A stretch of 20,707 bases of DNA from JBBQUN01 sp038212405 (lineage in GTDB: Bacteria; Actinomycetota; Acidimicrobiia; Acidimicrobiales; SZUA-35), in NCBI GenBank assembly GCA_038212405.1, contig JBBQUN010000057.1, positions 1 through 20,707 on the forward strand, in the 5' to 3' direction. The notes beneath the pieces are model-generated. The model had not been told where the DNA came from. It did not search any database and worked only from the letters and a program-made list of their open reading frames with translations. The position numbers and the translations under genes were made by a program. Positions 1 through 7,749 of the stretch are shown one piece after another; position 1 is the first letter of the stretch; every line of letters begins with the position of its first letter.

Positions 1-1029
1 CACGTAGGACGAACCGATCACCTCGACCGCTTCGATGTCGTACACACCCGATGCCATGAGACCGGTCATGGACGCGAGGATGGCGCCCATGCGAGGATAC
101 GCGCCACAATCGGCGTCGATCGTCAGGCGGTAGGCCTCGATCTTGCCGGCGCGGGACCCGCCGATCTCGATGACTTGGTGCTGCGCCCTGCCGTGGCCCA
201 TCGCAAGCATGCTCTCGGTTCGGGTCTCGACGAAGCGGACCGGTAGACCGACCAGGGCTGCCAGGCGTCCCAGAATGAGCTCTTCGACGCCGATCCCAAT
301 CTTTGCGCCGAATCCGCCGCCCACATCCGGGGTGATCACGCGAATCTGTTCCTCCTCGAGCCCGTATGCCATCGCGAGTTGTGTTCGGGCAGCGTGTGGG
401 GTCTGTGTTCCGAGCCACTGTGTGAGACGGCCGTCCTCACCGAAGGCCGCAGCGCTGGCGCGAACTTCGAGCGGGCACGGGGCAAGGCGCTGGTTGAACA
501 TCGACTGGCTGATGACCACTTCACATGAAGTGAACAGGTCGTCGCTCGGCTCCTCAAAGAGATCGAACGCCAGGTTCGTTCCCGCTGATGGAAACAACAG
601 CACACTGTCGGTCTTCGCGTCGTCGACCGTGATGACCGCCGGAAGCGTGACATAGTCCACCTCGACGAGCTCGGCGGCATCTACCCCAATCTCTCGTGTC
701 GTCGAGACGACTACCGCAATGGGTTCGCCGACGAATCGCACCCGATCGTTCGCCAGGGGCCAACGAAGCATCTCGGGTTCGACTCCGAGGCCGGCGTATT
801 CCGGCGACAGGGGCCCGAGGCCAAGTGTCGCTGCGGTGAACACGCCGAGCACGCCAGGTAGCTCGGTGGCGAGGTCGATGTTGATCGAGTCGATCTCGGC
901 GTGGGCCATGATGGAGCGGACGAACGTTGCGTGGGCTGCATCGAGATCGAGGTTGTCGATGTAGGTTCCCAGCCCGGTGAGAAAATGGGGATCCTCGGTC
1001 CGCCGGACCGGACGTCTCGCGAGTTTCAT
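1..1029 (-). CDS. Molybdenum hydroxylase large subunit (CoxL/xanthine dehydrogenase family), 3' end outside window
   Basis: Only the first 343 residues are present; the frame is open to the window edge. Family members run to roughly 750-800 residues, so somewhat under half is visible. The start reads MKLARRPVRRTEDPHFLTG, the usual opening of CO dehydrogenase/aldehyde oxidase large subunits. It continues with FVGEPIAVVVS (about residues 99-109), RLAPCPLE (181-188) and the cofactor-loop motif VGGGFGAK (236-243). These proteins bind molybdopterin cytosine dinucleotide and hydroxylate aldehydes, purines or CO, normally with FAD and 2Fe-2S partner subunits. The active-site loop that separates true CO dehydrogenases from other members is not in view, so the substrate is open. 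The start lies 9 bp after the alcohol dehydrogenase stop, so it is the sixth visible gene of the operon; an aldehyde from the dehydrogenase is a plausible substrate (inference). Confidence 0.9.
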   Translation of the reverse strand, partial: MKLARRPVRRTEDPHFLTGLGTYIDNLDLDAAHATFVRSIMAHAEIDSINIDLATELPGVLGVFTAATLGLGPLSPEYAGLGVEPEMLRWPLANDRVRFVGEPIAVVVSTTREIGVDAAELVEVDYVTLPAVITVDDAKTDSVLLFPSAGTNLAFDLFEEPSDDLFTSCEVVISQSMFNQRLAPCPLEVRASAAAFGEDGRLTQWLGTQTPHAARTQLAMAYGLEEEQIRVITPDVGGGFGAKIGIGVEELILGRLAALVGLPVRFVETRTESMLAMGHGRAQHQVIEIGGSRAGKIEAYRLTIDADCGAYPRMGAILASMTGLMASGVYDIEAVEVIGSSYV

Positions 1030-1038
1030 CTCGGCTGA

Positions 1039-2148
1039 TCAGTCGTAGATGATGACACTGCGAATGTTCTTCCCGTCGCGCATGTCTTGGTACCCCTCGT
1101 TTATTTCTTCGAGCGTGTAGGTCTTGGTCACGAGCTCGTCGAGCATCAGATGGCCTCTGCGGTAGAGATCCAGGAGCTGAGGAATCTGGGTTCGCGGGTT
1201 GCTCGATCCAAAGAGTGATCCGACGACCTGCTTTTCGTAAAGCGCGAGTTCGAACAGTGACATTTCAACCGTGGTCTCGTCGGGGTGGCCGATTGCGGTG
1301 ACCACGACTCGGCCCTTCTTGCCGCAAAGGCTGAGGGCCTGGGAGATGTAACTGCCCTCGGCCACGCCCGTGGTGATGATGACCTTGTCGGCCAGTTGCC
1401 CTCGGGTCATCTCGCTGACGATCTCCCACGCCGCATCGGTGTCAGCGCATGCGTGGGTTGCAACGAACTCTTCGGCTTTTTCCCATTTTCCTTGGACGGG
1501 GTCGATGGCGACAATTGCCTTCGCCCCGGCAATTCGGGCTCCTTGGATCGCGTTCATGCCGATGCCGCCGCAGCCCATCACAACGACCACGTCGCCGGGT
1601 TTGACCTCACCGGTATTGACCGCACTGCCGAATCCGGTGGCGACACCGCAGCCGACGAGTGCTGCCCGGTCGAGAGGGATGTCGGAATCTATCTTCACCA
1701 CGGAGTCCTTACTGACCACCGTGTAGGGGCAGAAGGTGCCGAGGATGCACATCTGGCCAACATCTTGCCCTCTCGCATGGAATCGGTACGTCCCATCGAG
1801 CTGCGGCCCGAGAACGATGCCGGCGCCCAGATCGCAGAGGTTCGACATTCCAGACGAGCAGTACCGGCACGTTCCGCACGATGGGATGAACGCGAGGACC
1901 ACGTGATCGCCGATCGCAAGGTCGTCGACACCGGGTCCTACCTTTTCGATGACGCCTGCTCCCTCGTGTCCGCCGATGACGGGGAATGGAATGGGGATGT
2001 CGCCGGTGCGTAGGTGTTCATCGGAGTGGCAAAGCCCAGAGGCCGCGAGTTTGATCATGACCTCGCCTTGCTTGGGGTCATCGAGTTCGACCTCTTCGAC
2101 GCTCCAGTCTTGGTCGAGACCCCACAAGATGGCTGCTTTGGTTTTCAT
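1039..2148 (-). CDS. Zinc-dependent alcohol dehydrogenase, NDMA-dependent type
   Basis: A 369-aa medium-chain dehydrogenase. The GroES-like N-terminal half carries catalytic zinc ligands C40 and H61 (GHE) and the four structural-zinc cysteines C91, C94, C97 and C105. The Rossmann half has the nucleotide motif GCGGIG. The opening MKTKAAILWG and overall layout match the actinobacterial family whose tightly bound NAD(H) is recycled by an external acceptor (NDMA in vitro), although ordinary NAD-dependent turnover cannot be excluded from sequence. It would oxidise a primary alcohol to an aldehyde. The ATG at 2148 is preceded by GGAGCT at a good distance. It sits between a ferredoxin (24-bp gap) and the molybdenum hydroxylase, suggesting consecutive alcohol and aldehyde oxidation. 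Confidence 0.93.
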   Translation of the reverse strand: MKTKAAILWGLDQDWSVEEVELDDPKQGEVMIKLAASGLCHSDEHLRTGDIPIPFPVIGGHEGAGVIEKVGPGVDDLAIGDHVVLAFIPSCGTCRYCSSGMSNLCDLGAGIVLGPQLDGTYRFHARGQDVGQMCILGTFCPYTVVSKDSVVKIDSDIPLDRAALVGCGVATGFGSAVNTGEVKPGDVVVVMGCGGIGMNAIQGARIAGAKAIVAIDPVQGKWEKAEEFVATHACADTDAAWEIVSEMTRGQLADKVIITTGVAEGSYISQALSLCGKKGRVVVTAIGHPDETTVEMSLFELALYEKQVVGSLFGSSNPRTQIPQLLDLYRRGHLMLDELVTKTYTLEEINEGYQDMRDGKNIRSVIIYD

Positions 2149-2172
2149 GGTTGAGCTCCTATCGAGCGTTCG

Positions 2173-2454
2173 TCAGGGCCGTTCGGCGGCCCAGGCCTGT
2201 AGGTCCTTGATCTGGGTGTAGCCGCCGACGCCTTCGACGATTCCTTCGGTCCGCGCGTCATGAATACAGTCGACGGGACACGTCGGAATGCAGAGAGCGC
2301 AGTCGATGCAGTCGTCGAGGACGATGGCGAACCGGCCGAGGAAGTCATCGGCCACCTTGTAGATCGCGTCGACCTTTCCGGGGCACGCGTGCTCACAGGC
2401 GCCGCAGCCGATGCAGGTCGCATCGATATAGAAGTGGCCGGGTGTCCTTGCCAT
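2173..2454 (-). CDS. Ferredoxin with two 4Fe-4S (or 3Fe-4S/4Fe-4S) clusters
   Basis: A 93-aa cytoplasmic electron carrier. Two cysteine sets are visible: C14, C17, C20, C24 (CIGCGACEHACPG) and C49, C52, C55, C59 (CIDCALCIPTCPVDC), with an extra C63. This is the bacterial two-cluster ferredoxin pattern. It begins 4 bp after the upstream unknown gene and precedes the alcohol dehydrogenase, so it is co-transcribed. The likely role is to pass electrons to or from the di-iron oxygenase encoded two genes upstream (inference from context). No reductase gene is visible in the window. Confidence 0.93.
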   Translation of the reverse strand: MARTPGHFYIDATCIGCGACEHACPGKVDAIYKVADDFLGRFAIVLDDCIDCALCIPTCPVDCIHDARTEGIVEGVGGYTQIKDLQAWAAERP

Positions 2455-2458
2455 CGAG

Positions 2459-2956
2459 TCAGCCTTCTGGCCAAGTTGTTGTGAAGCTCGCGCAGTTGTT
2501 GATGAAATGCTGAATCGTTTGGTTGAACCGGTAGAACGCGTCGCGGTTGAGTGGATCGTGTGACCACAAGCGAATCGGAGTTCCCGGCATCGACAGACGA
2601 TTCAATGTGTGATCCAGACCGGGCTGGCCTTGCCCGTCGAAGATGCTGTCGACCATCTCCCGCCACGTCTCGAGGTCCGTTTCGAGAATGAAGTCGGCCT
2701 CAGGCTCATCGGCCACGGTCACTTCCCTGATCCCGGTGACGTCGAACTCGTCGAAGACGAACTGGCAGCGCCACTCCTCGTCGTTCGGCCCGTCCCAGAT
2801 GGTCAGCTGGGCAACGCAGTCGCACGCTCCGAGCTTCTCGAAGTGATCGCGCTGTTCGGTCATCTTCGCCGCGAGCGCCTCGAACCAGTGCGTCGAGGGA
2901 AAGGGGACTGTTTCGGAGTCGATTGCTCGCTCGGTCGCAGCGGACTCGGCGGCCAT
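2459..2956 (-). CDS. Uncharacterised protein of oxidative operon, possibly SCP2-like fold
   Basis: A 165-aa protein starting MAAESAATERAIDS. This start is chosen because its ATG overlaps the stop of the di-iron oxygenase gene as TGATG, a translational-coupling signature; a start 36 bp upstream is in frame but lies inside the previous gene. No catalytic motif is recognised. The second half (about residues 80-150, with ADFILETDLETWREMVDSIF and a late LNRLSMPGTPIRLW) has the rhythm of small SCP2-type lipid-binding domains, but this is an impression only. Its place between oxygenase and ferredoxin suggests an accessory or substrate-presenting component. Confidence 0.8.
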   Translation of the reverse strand: MAAESAATERAIDSETVPFPSTHWFEALAAKMTEQRDHFEKLGACDCVAQLTIWDGPNDEEWRCQFVFDEFDVTGIREVTVADEPEADFILETDLETWREMVDSIFDGQGQPGLDHTLNRLSMPGTPIRLWSHDPLNRDAFYRFNQTIQHFINNCASFTTTWPEG

Positions 2957-4158
2957 CACGCTGCCCAGGGGTATTCGAGGGGGATCGTGCACTTCTCGCG
3001 TCGATCGAAACCGGCTCGGTCGCAGCGTTGGAGGTACTCCTCGACGATCGTTGCCCAGAGGAAGGTGACGCCTTCCATACCGTCGTCGATGTGCTTGATG
3101 CCGTCACCCATCAGCACGGCAAGGGGCTCGAGGATGTAGGGGTCGGTCAAGGCGGTGAGGATGATTTGTTCGCCGAGGTCAGCGAAGGCGTGCATATCAG
3201 TCAACGCTGCCTGTTGATCAGGGGCGGCCTCGAGGTAGGACTTGAGCTCGAGGGTTCCGTACGACACATGGCGTGCTTCGTCTTGCATGCACAAGCGGAA
3301 GATTTCCTTGTCGACGTGCGTCTTCGAGAGGAATTCGCCGGCCCGGAAGATCGACAGGACGAGTCCTTCACCGAGGACGTTGAGCAGGAAGGTTCCTTGA
3401 GAATGCGTCGGCGATTCAAGGATCGCCTTCAGCGCCCATTCGAATGCAGGGCTCGGATGCAGCAGACCGCCTCCACCGGCAATCGCCCGCTTGCGGAACA
3501 CTTCCATGTGGCGAGCCTCGTCCATCATCTGGCTGACGAGGAAGTTCTTTGCTTCGAAGAAGTCTGGTGCGATCCGATAGATCCAGCGCGACGGAAAGTC
3601 GCCGGCGACGAACTCGACCTCGGTCAGGAACGTGGAGAGTTGGCAGGTTGCGATCTCCAGATCTTCGCTCGCCGGTTTCAGCTCGTGCCAGGGAATGTCG
3701 GTCGTCGAGTTCCACTGGCGGACCTTTGCCTCTTCGTACAAGGTTTCGAGGTTGTCGGACCACACGTGCATCTTGGCGAGTACGTCATATTCGTCGATGA
3801 CGGGAAGCTGATCGGCATAGCGATCACGCACTGATCCGCGCGGGGCGAAATTCCGAAACTCGGTGACTTCCGGGATCGTGCCGTAGGCCTTGGACCGGTT
3901 CATGTCGGTGTACGTGAGGCCGCGGGAACTCGGCTTGACCTTTGTTCCCCAGTTCGATCCTTCGAGGTCCATCCACCCGAGATCAAAACTGCCGCGGTCG
4001 AGTCGATCGAGGTTCTTCTGAAGAAGTTCCCCCCACTGTTGGTGCACGTTGCGGTAGCGGTGGATGTATTCCCGCGTGTCGGTGGCGATCGCCGGGTCCG
4101 ACATCGCATCGGTCGGGAGTGGCGCAAGATCGCCAACGATGTTTTCTACAGACGTCAT
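2956..4158 (-). CDS. Ferritin-like di-iron oxygenase
   Basis: A 400-aa protein with the metal-ligand pattern of the ferritin/ribonucleotide-reductase-like superfamily. There is a glutamate in LTEVEFVAGDF (180/182), then DEARH (E214, H217), GEGL (E264) and a second DEARH (E294, H297): two E-x-x-H motifs in a four-helix bundle with paired carboxylates. Such proteins use O2 at a di-iron site for hydroxylation, epoxidation, N-oxygenation or desaturation; the substrate cannot be read here. The ATG at 4158 is preceded by GAGGAA. An SCP2 gene lies 24 bp upstream and a ferredoxin two genes downstream, suggesting a hydrophobic, perhaps CoA- or sterol-like substrate (inference). It is cytoplasmic: no signal peptide or membrane segment is seen. 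Confidence 0.88.
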   Translation of the reverse strand: MTSVENIVGDLAPLPTDAMSDPAIATDTREYIHRYRNVHQQWGELLQKNLDRLDRGSFDLGWMDLEGSNWGTKVKPSSRGLTYTDMNRSKAYGTIPEVTEFRNFAPRGSVRDRYADQLPVIDEYDVLAKMHVWSDNLETLYEEAKVRQWNSTTDIPWHELKPASEDLEIATCQLSTFLTEVEFVAGDFPSRWIYRIAPDFFEAKNFLVSQMMDEARHMEVFRKRAIAGGGGLLHPSPAFEWALKAILESPTHSQGTFLLNVLGEGLVLSIFRAGEFLSKTHVDKEIFRLCMQDEARHVSYGTLELKSYLEAAPDQQAALTDMHAFADLGEQIILTALTDPYILEPLAVLMGDGIKHIDDGMEGVTFLWATIVEEYLQRCDRAGFDRREKCTIPLEYPWAA

Positions 4159-4182
4159 GGTGAGTTCCTCGCTTTGGAAGGG

Positions 4183-4596
4183 TCAGTCAGTGAGAAGGTC
4201 GGTTCGACCCTCTGACTCGAGTCGTTGGCGGTAGTTCGGAAACAGGGATCGGGCAAGCGGGACGAGCTTCAGAATCTTTGGGATTGGCCCCTTTGCCCGC
4301 ATCTCCCCCTTCGCCAGCGCCGTCGAGATATTCACGTTGCCGAGCCAGAACTGGTGGCCGACGTCGGCGGACATGAGCATCTGCACCGTTGGCTTGGTGT
4401 CAGGCGCAGCATCGCCCCGGTAAACCGTTCGGTTCGGCATGTCGACAGTCAGGGTCGAATCGGGGTTCGAGTAGACGAGTTTCAGGATCACACCTGACGC
4501 TGCGAACTTTGGCCCGACCTCCTCGTCGGCCATGGCCGAGTCGAAGATGCCTCCGATGTAGTCGTACACTTCGTCGGCGTCTTTGAATGAGGTCAT
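4183..4596 (-). CDS. SCP2 sterol/lipid-transfer domain protein
   Basis: A 137-aa single-domain protein with the SCP2 features: an N-terminal helix, then strands around GVILKLVYSNPDSTLTVD (about residues 35-52), the conserved KPTVQMLMSADVGHQFWLG segment (68-86) and NISTALAKGEMRAKGPIPKILKL (89-111). SCP2 domains bind sterols, fatty acyl chains or acyl-CoA. As first gene of the minus-strand operon it probably delivers substrate to the di-iron oxygenase encoded directly after it. The ATG has GGAG upstream. The 99 bp between it and the response regulator stop presumably contain the operon promoter; I cannot name a convincing -35/-10 pair there. Confidence 0.9.
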   Translation of the reverse strand: MTSFKDADEVYDYIGGIFDSAMADEEVGPKFAASGVILKLVYSNPDSTLTVDMPNRTVYRGDAAPDTKPTVQMLMSADVGHQFWLGNVNISTALAKGEMRAKGPIPKILKLVPLARSLFPNYRQRLESEGRTDLLTD

Positions 4597-4695
4597 GGAT
4601 CTCCAGTCGGGTAACTGCCTCCAATGTGACGCATGTCTCGCCCCAGCGGAAGAGCCGACAAGGCCAACTTCTGGCCCGTGAGGGCCACCGCCGAC

Positions 4696-5394
4696 TCAGT
4701 CCTGAGGTGGATGATGTGGCTCGGCCGGGATGTCGAGGAGCCCAGATCGACCAGCAAGAGCGACAGCTTCGATTCTCGTTTCGACCCCGAGTCGTTCGAG
4801 AAGTCCTGCCACGGCCCGTTTCGCCGTCCGTTCAGAGACGTTGAGTTCGTCTGCGAGTTGTTTCAGCTCAGCACCGGTAGAGATCCGGCGAAGGATCCAG
4901 GTTTCGCGGCTTGTCAACTCGGGTGGAGGAGTTCGAGACCCGATCAGATCGACCAGCACGGCTCGGGGCAGCACGGTCCACCCTGAGGCGACGGAGAGTA
5001 GAGGGCCAAGCAATTCTGCGGGGTCAGATGTCTTGGGTAGAAAGCCGTCGGCGCCGTTGACAAGTGCAGCGCGAATGCGCCCGAGGTCGTTGCTCCCAGA
5101 GACGATGAGAGTCCTGAGTGAAGGGTCAGTGATGCGCAGCGCCGCCATCACCTGCTCGCCCGAACGTGTGGGCATAGAAAGATCGATGATGGCGACGTCT
5201 GGCTTCTCTCGGATCACGAGGTCTTCGGCCTCGAACGGGTCAGAGGTGGCACCCACGACGACGAGACGTTTGTCTGACGCTGCATTGAGCAGCACCGCGA
5301 GCCCCCGTGTGAAGAGACCATGGTCATCGATCACCACCACACGCGTCGGTTGGCGAGTTGTCTCAGGTGCCAGCTCGTCCATGAACTCGATCAT
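4696..5394 (-). CDS. NarL/FixJ-type response regulator
   Basis: About 232 aa from the chosen ATG (MIEFMDELAP), which follows GGTGG; an ATG at 5382 and a longer frame back to 5454 are alternatives, the latter overlapping the kinase. The receiver domain shows the acidic pair D23/D24, phospho-acceptor D71 (AIIDLSMP), the switch region LIVSGS and K121 (FLPKTS). The C-terminal LuxR helix-turn-helix (about 155-220) reads LTSRETWILRRISTGAELKQ then LNVSERTAKRAVAGLLERLG. It is a DNA-binding partner for the divergently encoded kinase. It is co-directional with the oxidative operon and ends 99 bp before it, so it may control that operon (inference). Confidence 0.92.
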   Translation of the reverse strand: MIEFMDELAPETTRQPTRVVVIDDHGLFTRGLAVLLNAASDKRLVVVGATSDPFEAEDLVIREKPDVAIIDLSMPTRSGEQVMAALRITDPSLRTLIVSGSNDLGRIRAALVNGADGFLPKTSDPAELLGPLLSVASGWTVLPRAVLVDLIGSRTPPPELTSRETWILRRISTGAELKQLADELNVSERTAKRAVAGLLERLGVETRIEAVALAGRSGLLDIPAEPHHPPQD

Positions 5395-5418
5395 GCCACC
5401 GGGTCTACGATCTGGCAC

Positions 5419-6681
5419 GTGACGTACCCAGAGCCTGCCGCCCTTCGACGCCAAGAAATCGTCGAACGGACGATCGCCCGCGTCAGGGTCGGAGTCGTGA
5501 CTGGCGCGTACTTGCTGGTTCTGTTGGGAGGCGACGACAGTCGGTCATACATGAACGCTGCCGTGGTCATCATCAGCGCTGCCGCCGTCTATGCCGTTCT
5601 GATGACGCTCCCGTCGCTCGCCTTGTCTCGGCATGCATCTTCGATAATCGACCTGATCTTCACGGTGGGCATCATTGCGTCGACCGGCGCTGGTCGTAGT
5701 CCGGCGATCGGCATTCTGTTCCTTGTGGTGGCGTCGACAGCCTTGCGATTTTCACCTGTCGTCGCTCGCGTGACGGCCATTGCCGGCAGCATCTCGCTGG
5801 CACTCGTCGTCATCTGGACGCCAAGACCAGATCTTCCCATCGCTCTACGCATCGAGGTCACTCTCGGCTGGTCCGTGACTCTGCTGTTTGCGGCCGTCCT
5901 GAGCGCGCTTCTAGCTGATCTGGAGTCGCGTGAGCGGACCGAACTCTTGGTCGCCCGCGAGCGTGCTACGGCATTGGCCGAGGCCGATGCCGCACGTCGT
6001 CGGACCCTCAGCATGGTCGCCCACGACTTGACCCCACCGATTGCCGCGATCCAAGGAATCGGCCGCACATTGACTGACCCGTCGGTTCAACTAGCCGACG
6101 GAGCGCGATCTGAGGCCCTGGCCATTCTGCTTGAACACGCCAGTCATCTCCAAGGCTTCACAGCCTCGATCCGCGATGTTGCCCATGCTGGCGATCTCAC
6201 CAAGCTCCAGAGACCTCGAACAGTACGGGTCGATCTCCACCAGTTCCTCGAAGGCGTGTGCCGACTCGAAGCCTTCGGCCCCGAGCGCAAGGTTTCCCTA
6301 GAAATCATCGGTTCGCTACCCGAAGTCGAAGTCGACTCTCAGAAACTCCGTCGGATCCTGATCAACCTGATCGAGAATGCGCTTCGTCATAGCCCGAGCG
6401 ACCAGCCGGTGGTCGTCACCGCACGAGAGTCGACTGTCGGCGTTGCGCTCACCGTCGCCGACCTCGGGCCTGGTATCGCTGAGTCAGCGATCGACAAAGT
6501 GTTCACGGCCAATTGGCAAGGTGAAGCGAACACAGGTGAACTCGGACTCGGCCTCTGGATCGTCGCCGAATTCACCAGGGAGCTGGGTGGCACAGTCACG
6601 GCGACGAATGTGCCATCGGGCGGTCTCGAGGTGACCGTAGGGTTCCCTCGTGCGCAAGGCCCTCCGGTTTACGGTCCTTGA
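5419..6681 (+). CDS. Membrane histidine kinase
   Basis: About 420 aa from a GTG at 5419; the frame stays open upstream to 5320 but would then overlap the response regulator start. Five or six hydrophobic segments occupy roughly residues 20-170, followed by a charged helix. The phospho-acceptor motif is VAHDLTPPI (H202). The ATPase domain has the N box LINLIENALRHSP (N320), G1 DLGPG (348-352) and G2 GELGLGLWIV (373-382). It lacks a recognisable periplasmic sensor domain, so sensing probably occurs within the membrane. It pairs with the divergent response regulator. Only 24 bp separate the two chosen starts, so promoters must lie inside coding sequence or one transcript is leaderless. Confidence 0.9.
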   Translation: MTYPEPAALRRQEIVERTIARVRVGVVTGAYLLVLLGGDDSRSYMNAAVVIISAAAVYAVLMTLPSLALSRHASSIIDLIFTVGIIASTGAGRSPAIGILFLVVASTALRFSPVVARVTAIAGSISLALVVIWTPRPDLPIALRIEVTLGWSVTLLFAAVLSALLADLESRERTELLVARERATALAEADAARRRTLSMVAHDLTPPIAAIQGIGRTLTDPSVQLADGARSEALAILLEHASHLQGFTASIRDVAHAGDLTKLQRPRTVRVDLHQFLEGVCRLEAFGPERKVSLEIIGSLPEVEVDSQKLRRILINLIENALRHSPSDQPVVVTARESTVGVALTVADLGPGIAESAIDKVFTANWQGEANTGELGLGLWIVAEFTRELGGTVTATNVPSGGLEVTVGFPRAQGPPVYGP

Positions 6682-6731
6682 GCGACGTGCCCTCGATCAC
6701 CGACGAGCGGTGCTCGGTGATGTCGCCTTTT
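6682..6731 (+). terminator. Probable terminator after histidine kinase
   Basis: The arms ATCACCGA (6696-6703) and TCGGTGAT (6714-6721) are perfectly complementary around a 10-nt loop. GCGAC (6682-6686) can extend the stem with GTCGC (6722-6726) across a bulge, and a short T tract (6728-6731) follows. It begins right after the kinase stop codon. Confidence 0.5.
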
Positions 6732-6903
6732 AGTCCGCCGGACCATCGTTCGGAATGTTGCTGGCGCCGATGTATGAGAAAAGCATGAGGAATTCCCACT
6801 ACTGGACGGACTCAACGGCACTGGCCGGACGGTTCGGCTCGAGTAAGCCTTACTCAGGGGTACCAGACGGACGCAACGACACCAGATGACACGAGTTCAA
6901 TCG
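6732..6903. other. Non-coding flank left of element
   Basis: Together with the terminator and the first bases of the element this makes about 365 bp without a gene. I see no coding region. A perfect 15-bp palindrome, GAGTAAGCCTTACTC, occupies 6841-6855. Importantly, the bases just before the 45-bp repeat do not form the 5' half of a tRNA: no D-arm, no complementary acceptor strand (CGGGCTG would be needed) and no CCTGA anticodon-stem arm. Confidence 0.6.
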
Positions 6904-6948
6904 AACTGGGGGTCAGGAGGTCGGGAGTTCGAATCTCCCCAGCCCGAC
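6904..6948 (+). repeat. Left attachment repeat (tRNA-Pro GGG 3' half)
   Basis: It contains an anticodon loop CTGGGGG (6906-6912, anticodon GGG), the 3' anticodon-stem arm TCAGG, variable bases AGGTC, the T stem-loop GGGAG-TTCGAAT-CTCCC (6923-6939) and the 3' acceptor strand CAGCCCG plus A. Identity with the right copy stops at 6903 and 6949. No tRNA 5' half precedes it. Confidence 0.92.
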
Positions 6949-7008
6949 TAGAGTTTCCGCAGGTAAACGGCCTGCGGAGGCTCCAGGCACAGTGTGGAAT
7001 GTCGGCCA

Positions 7009-7030
7009 GGAAGCCAATCGGGAAGCCAAT
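7009..7030 (+). promoter_or_regulatory. Putative integrase arm-binding sites, left end
   Basis: Two copies of GGAAGCCAAT (7009-7018 and 7021-7030) are spaced 12 bp start to start, about 60 bp inside the left repeat. The same pair with the same spacing occurs inside the right end. Short direct repeats flanking the core are the usual arm-type sites bound by the N-terminal domain of tyrosine integrases. Confidence 0.7.
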
Positions 7031-7046
7031 ACCCCGAAAGGCAGCC

Positions 7047-7607
7047 ATGACAACCAACACGAACATGACCAAGCAGGACATCGCCACGTTGCGGCGAATC
7101 TTGTGCGAACTGCACGCCGCACTCGAAGACGCAGCGCAACCCGATCTCGATGACCTTGACGCCGTGGCAGAGTCCGGAGCGCTCGAGGTCTTCGGTCTGG
7201 CGCTTGCGATCCAGGCCCGGGCATCGAGCTTCACGGGCAGTGTCGCCACCGAGCAGGACTACCGGACGGCGGTGGCCATCGTCGAGCAGGCGAACACGGG
7301 ATCGAGCTTCACTGAAAGGGCCGAGGTCGGCTGCAAGGCTGCAAGGGAGATCATCGAAGCTGGCGGGGCCGTGGAACTTCGCCGGCTTGGCCACGAGGCC
7401 CTGACGGCGGTGGAGGCGATGCGTCCAGCGATCGAACGTTTCGCCGAGATACGCAGGGCCTTGCATACCGAGCGGGCGCGGTTGGTCGGGACGGGACGCG
7501 AAGAGGTCGAAGCAGCAGAGATGGCAGCCGAGTTCCTCGGTTTGTACTGTGATCCGCTGGCCGACGCCGAGTTCCTCGGCGATGATCTGGCTGATACCGC
7601 CTGCTGA
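7047..7607 (+). CDS. Uncharacterised helical cargo protein
   Basis: A 186-aa protein from the ATG at 7047 (MTTNTNMTKQDIATLRRILC), which follows GAAAGG; the frame is open 48 bp further upstream, but that part overlaps the putative arm sites. It looks cytoplasmic and almost entirely alpha-helical, rich in Ala and Glu, with an acidic C-terminal tail ending DDLADTAC. No catalytic or DNA-binding motif is recognised and there is no signal peptide. It is the first cargo gene inside the left end, transcribed inward, and a strong hairpin follows its stop. It could be an effector or a small regulatory protein; I cannot assign a function. Confidence 0.72.
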   Translation: MTTNTNMTKQDIATLRRILCELHAALEDAAQPDLDDLDAVAESGALEVFGLALAIQARASSFTGSVATEQDYRTAVAIVEQANTGSSFTERAEVGCKAAREIIEAGGAVELRRLGHEALTAVEAMRPAIERFAEIRRALHTERARLVGTGREEVEAAEMAAEFLGLYCDPLADAEFLGDDLADTAC

Positions 7608-7635
7608 TACCGGGCCTCGAGACCCCGAACCGATA

Positions 7636-7682
7636 GGACGCGACTGTGCCCCCGACCCGAGGCCGGGGGCACAGTCGCGTTC
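7636..7682. terminator. Strong hairpin between convergent genes
   Basis: A 16-bp perfect stem (7638-7653 with 7665-7680), extended by a G-U and a G-C pair to 7636/7682, closes an 11-nt loop. There is no T tract on either side. Lying between two convergent genes, it most likely acts as a bidirectional terminator. Confidence 0.65.
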
Positions 7683-7749
7683 CTGCCGCTGTGTGCCGGT
7701 GCGGCGGCCGATCATCTGGCCTGGTTTTCGGACGAACAGTGAATCTGTT

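Noticed and set aside
1285..2013. 242-aa plus-strand frame
   Set aside because: Antisense to the alcohol dehydrogenase, whose zinc and nucleotide motifs are intact.
2923..3834. 303-aa plus-strand frame
   Set aside because: Antisense to the di-iron oxygenase, which has all metal ligands.
6906..6948. Complete tRNA gene at either repeat
   Set aside because: Only the 3' half folds; no 5' acceptor, D arm or 5' anticodon-stem strand precedes either copy.
6854..7249. Minus-strand frames across the left repeat containing GEIRTPDLLTPS or GRFELPTS
   Set aside because: These are the well-known spurious translations antisense to tRNA T-arm sequence, not proteins.
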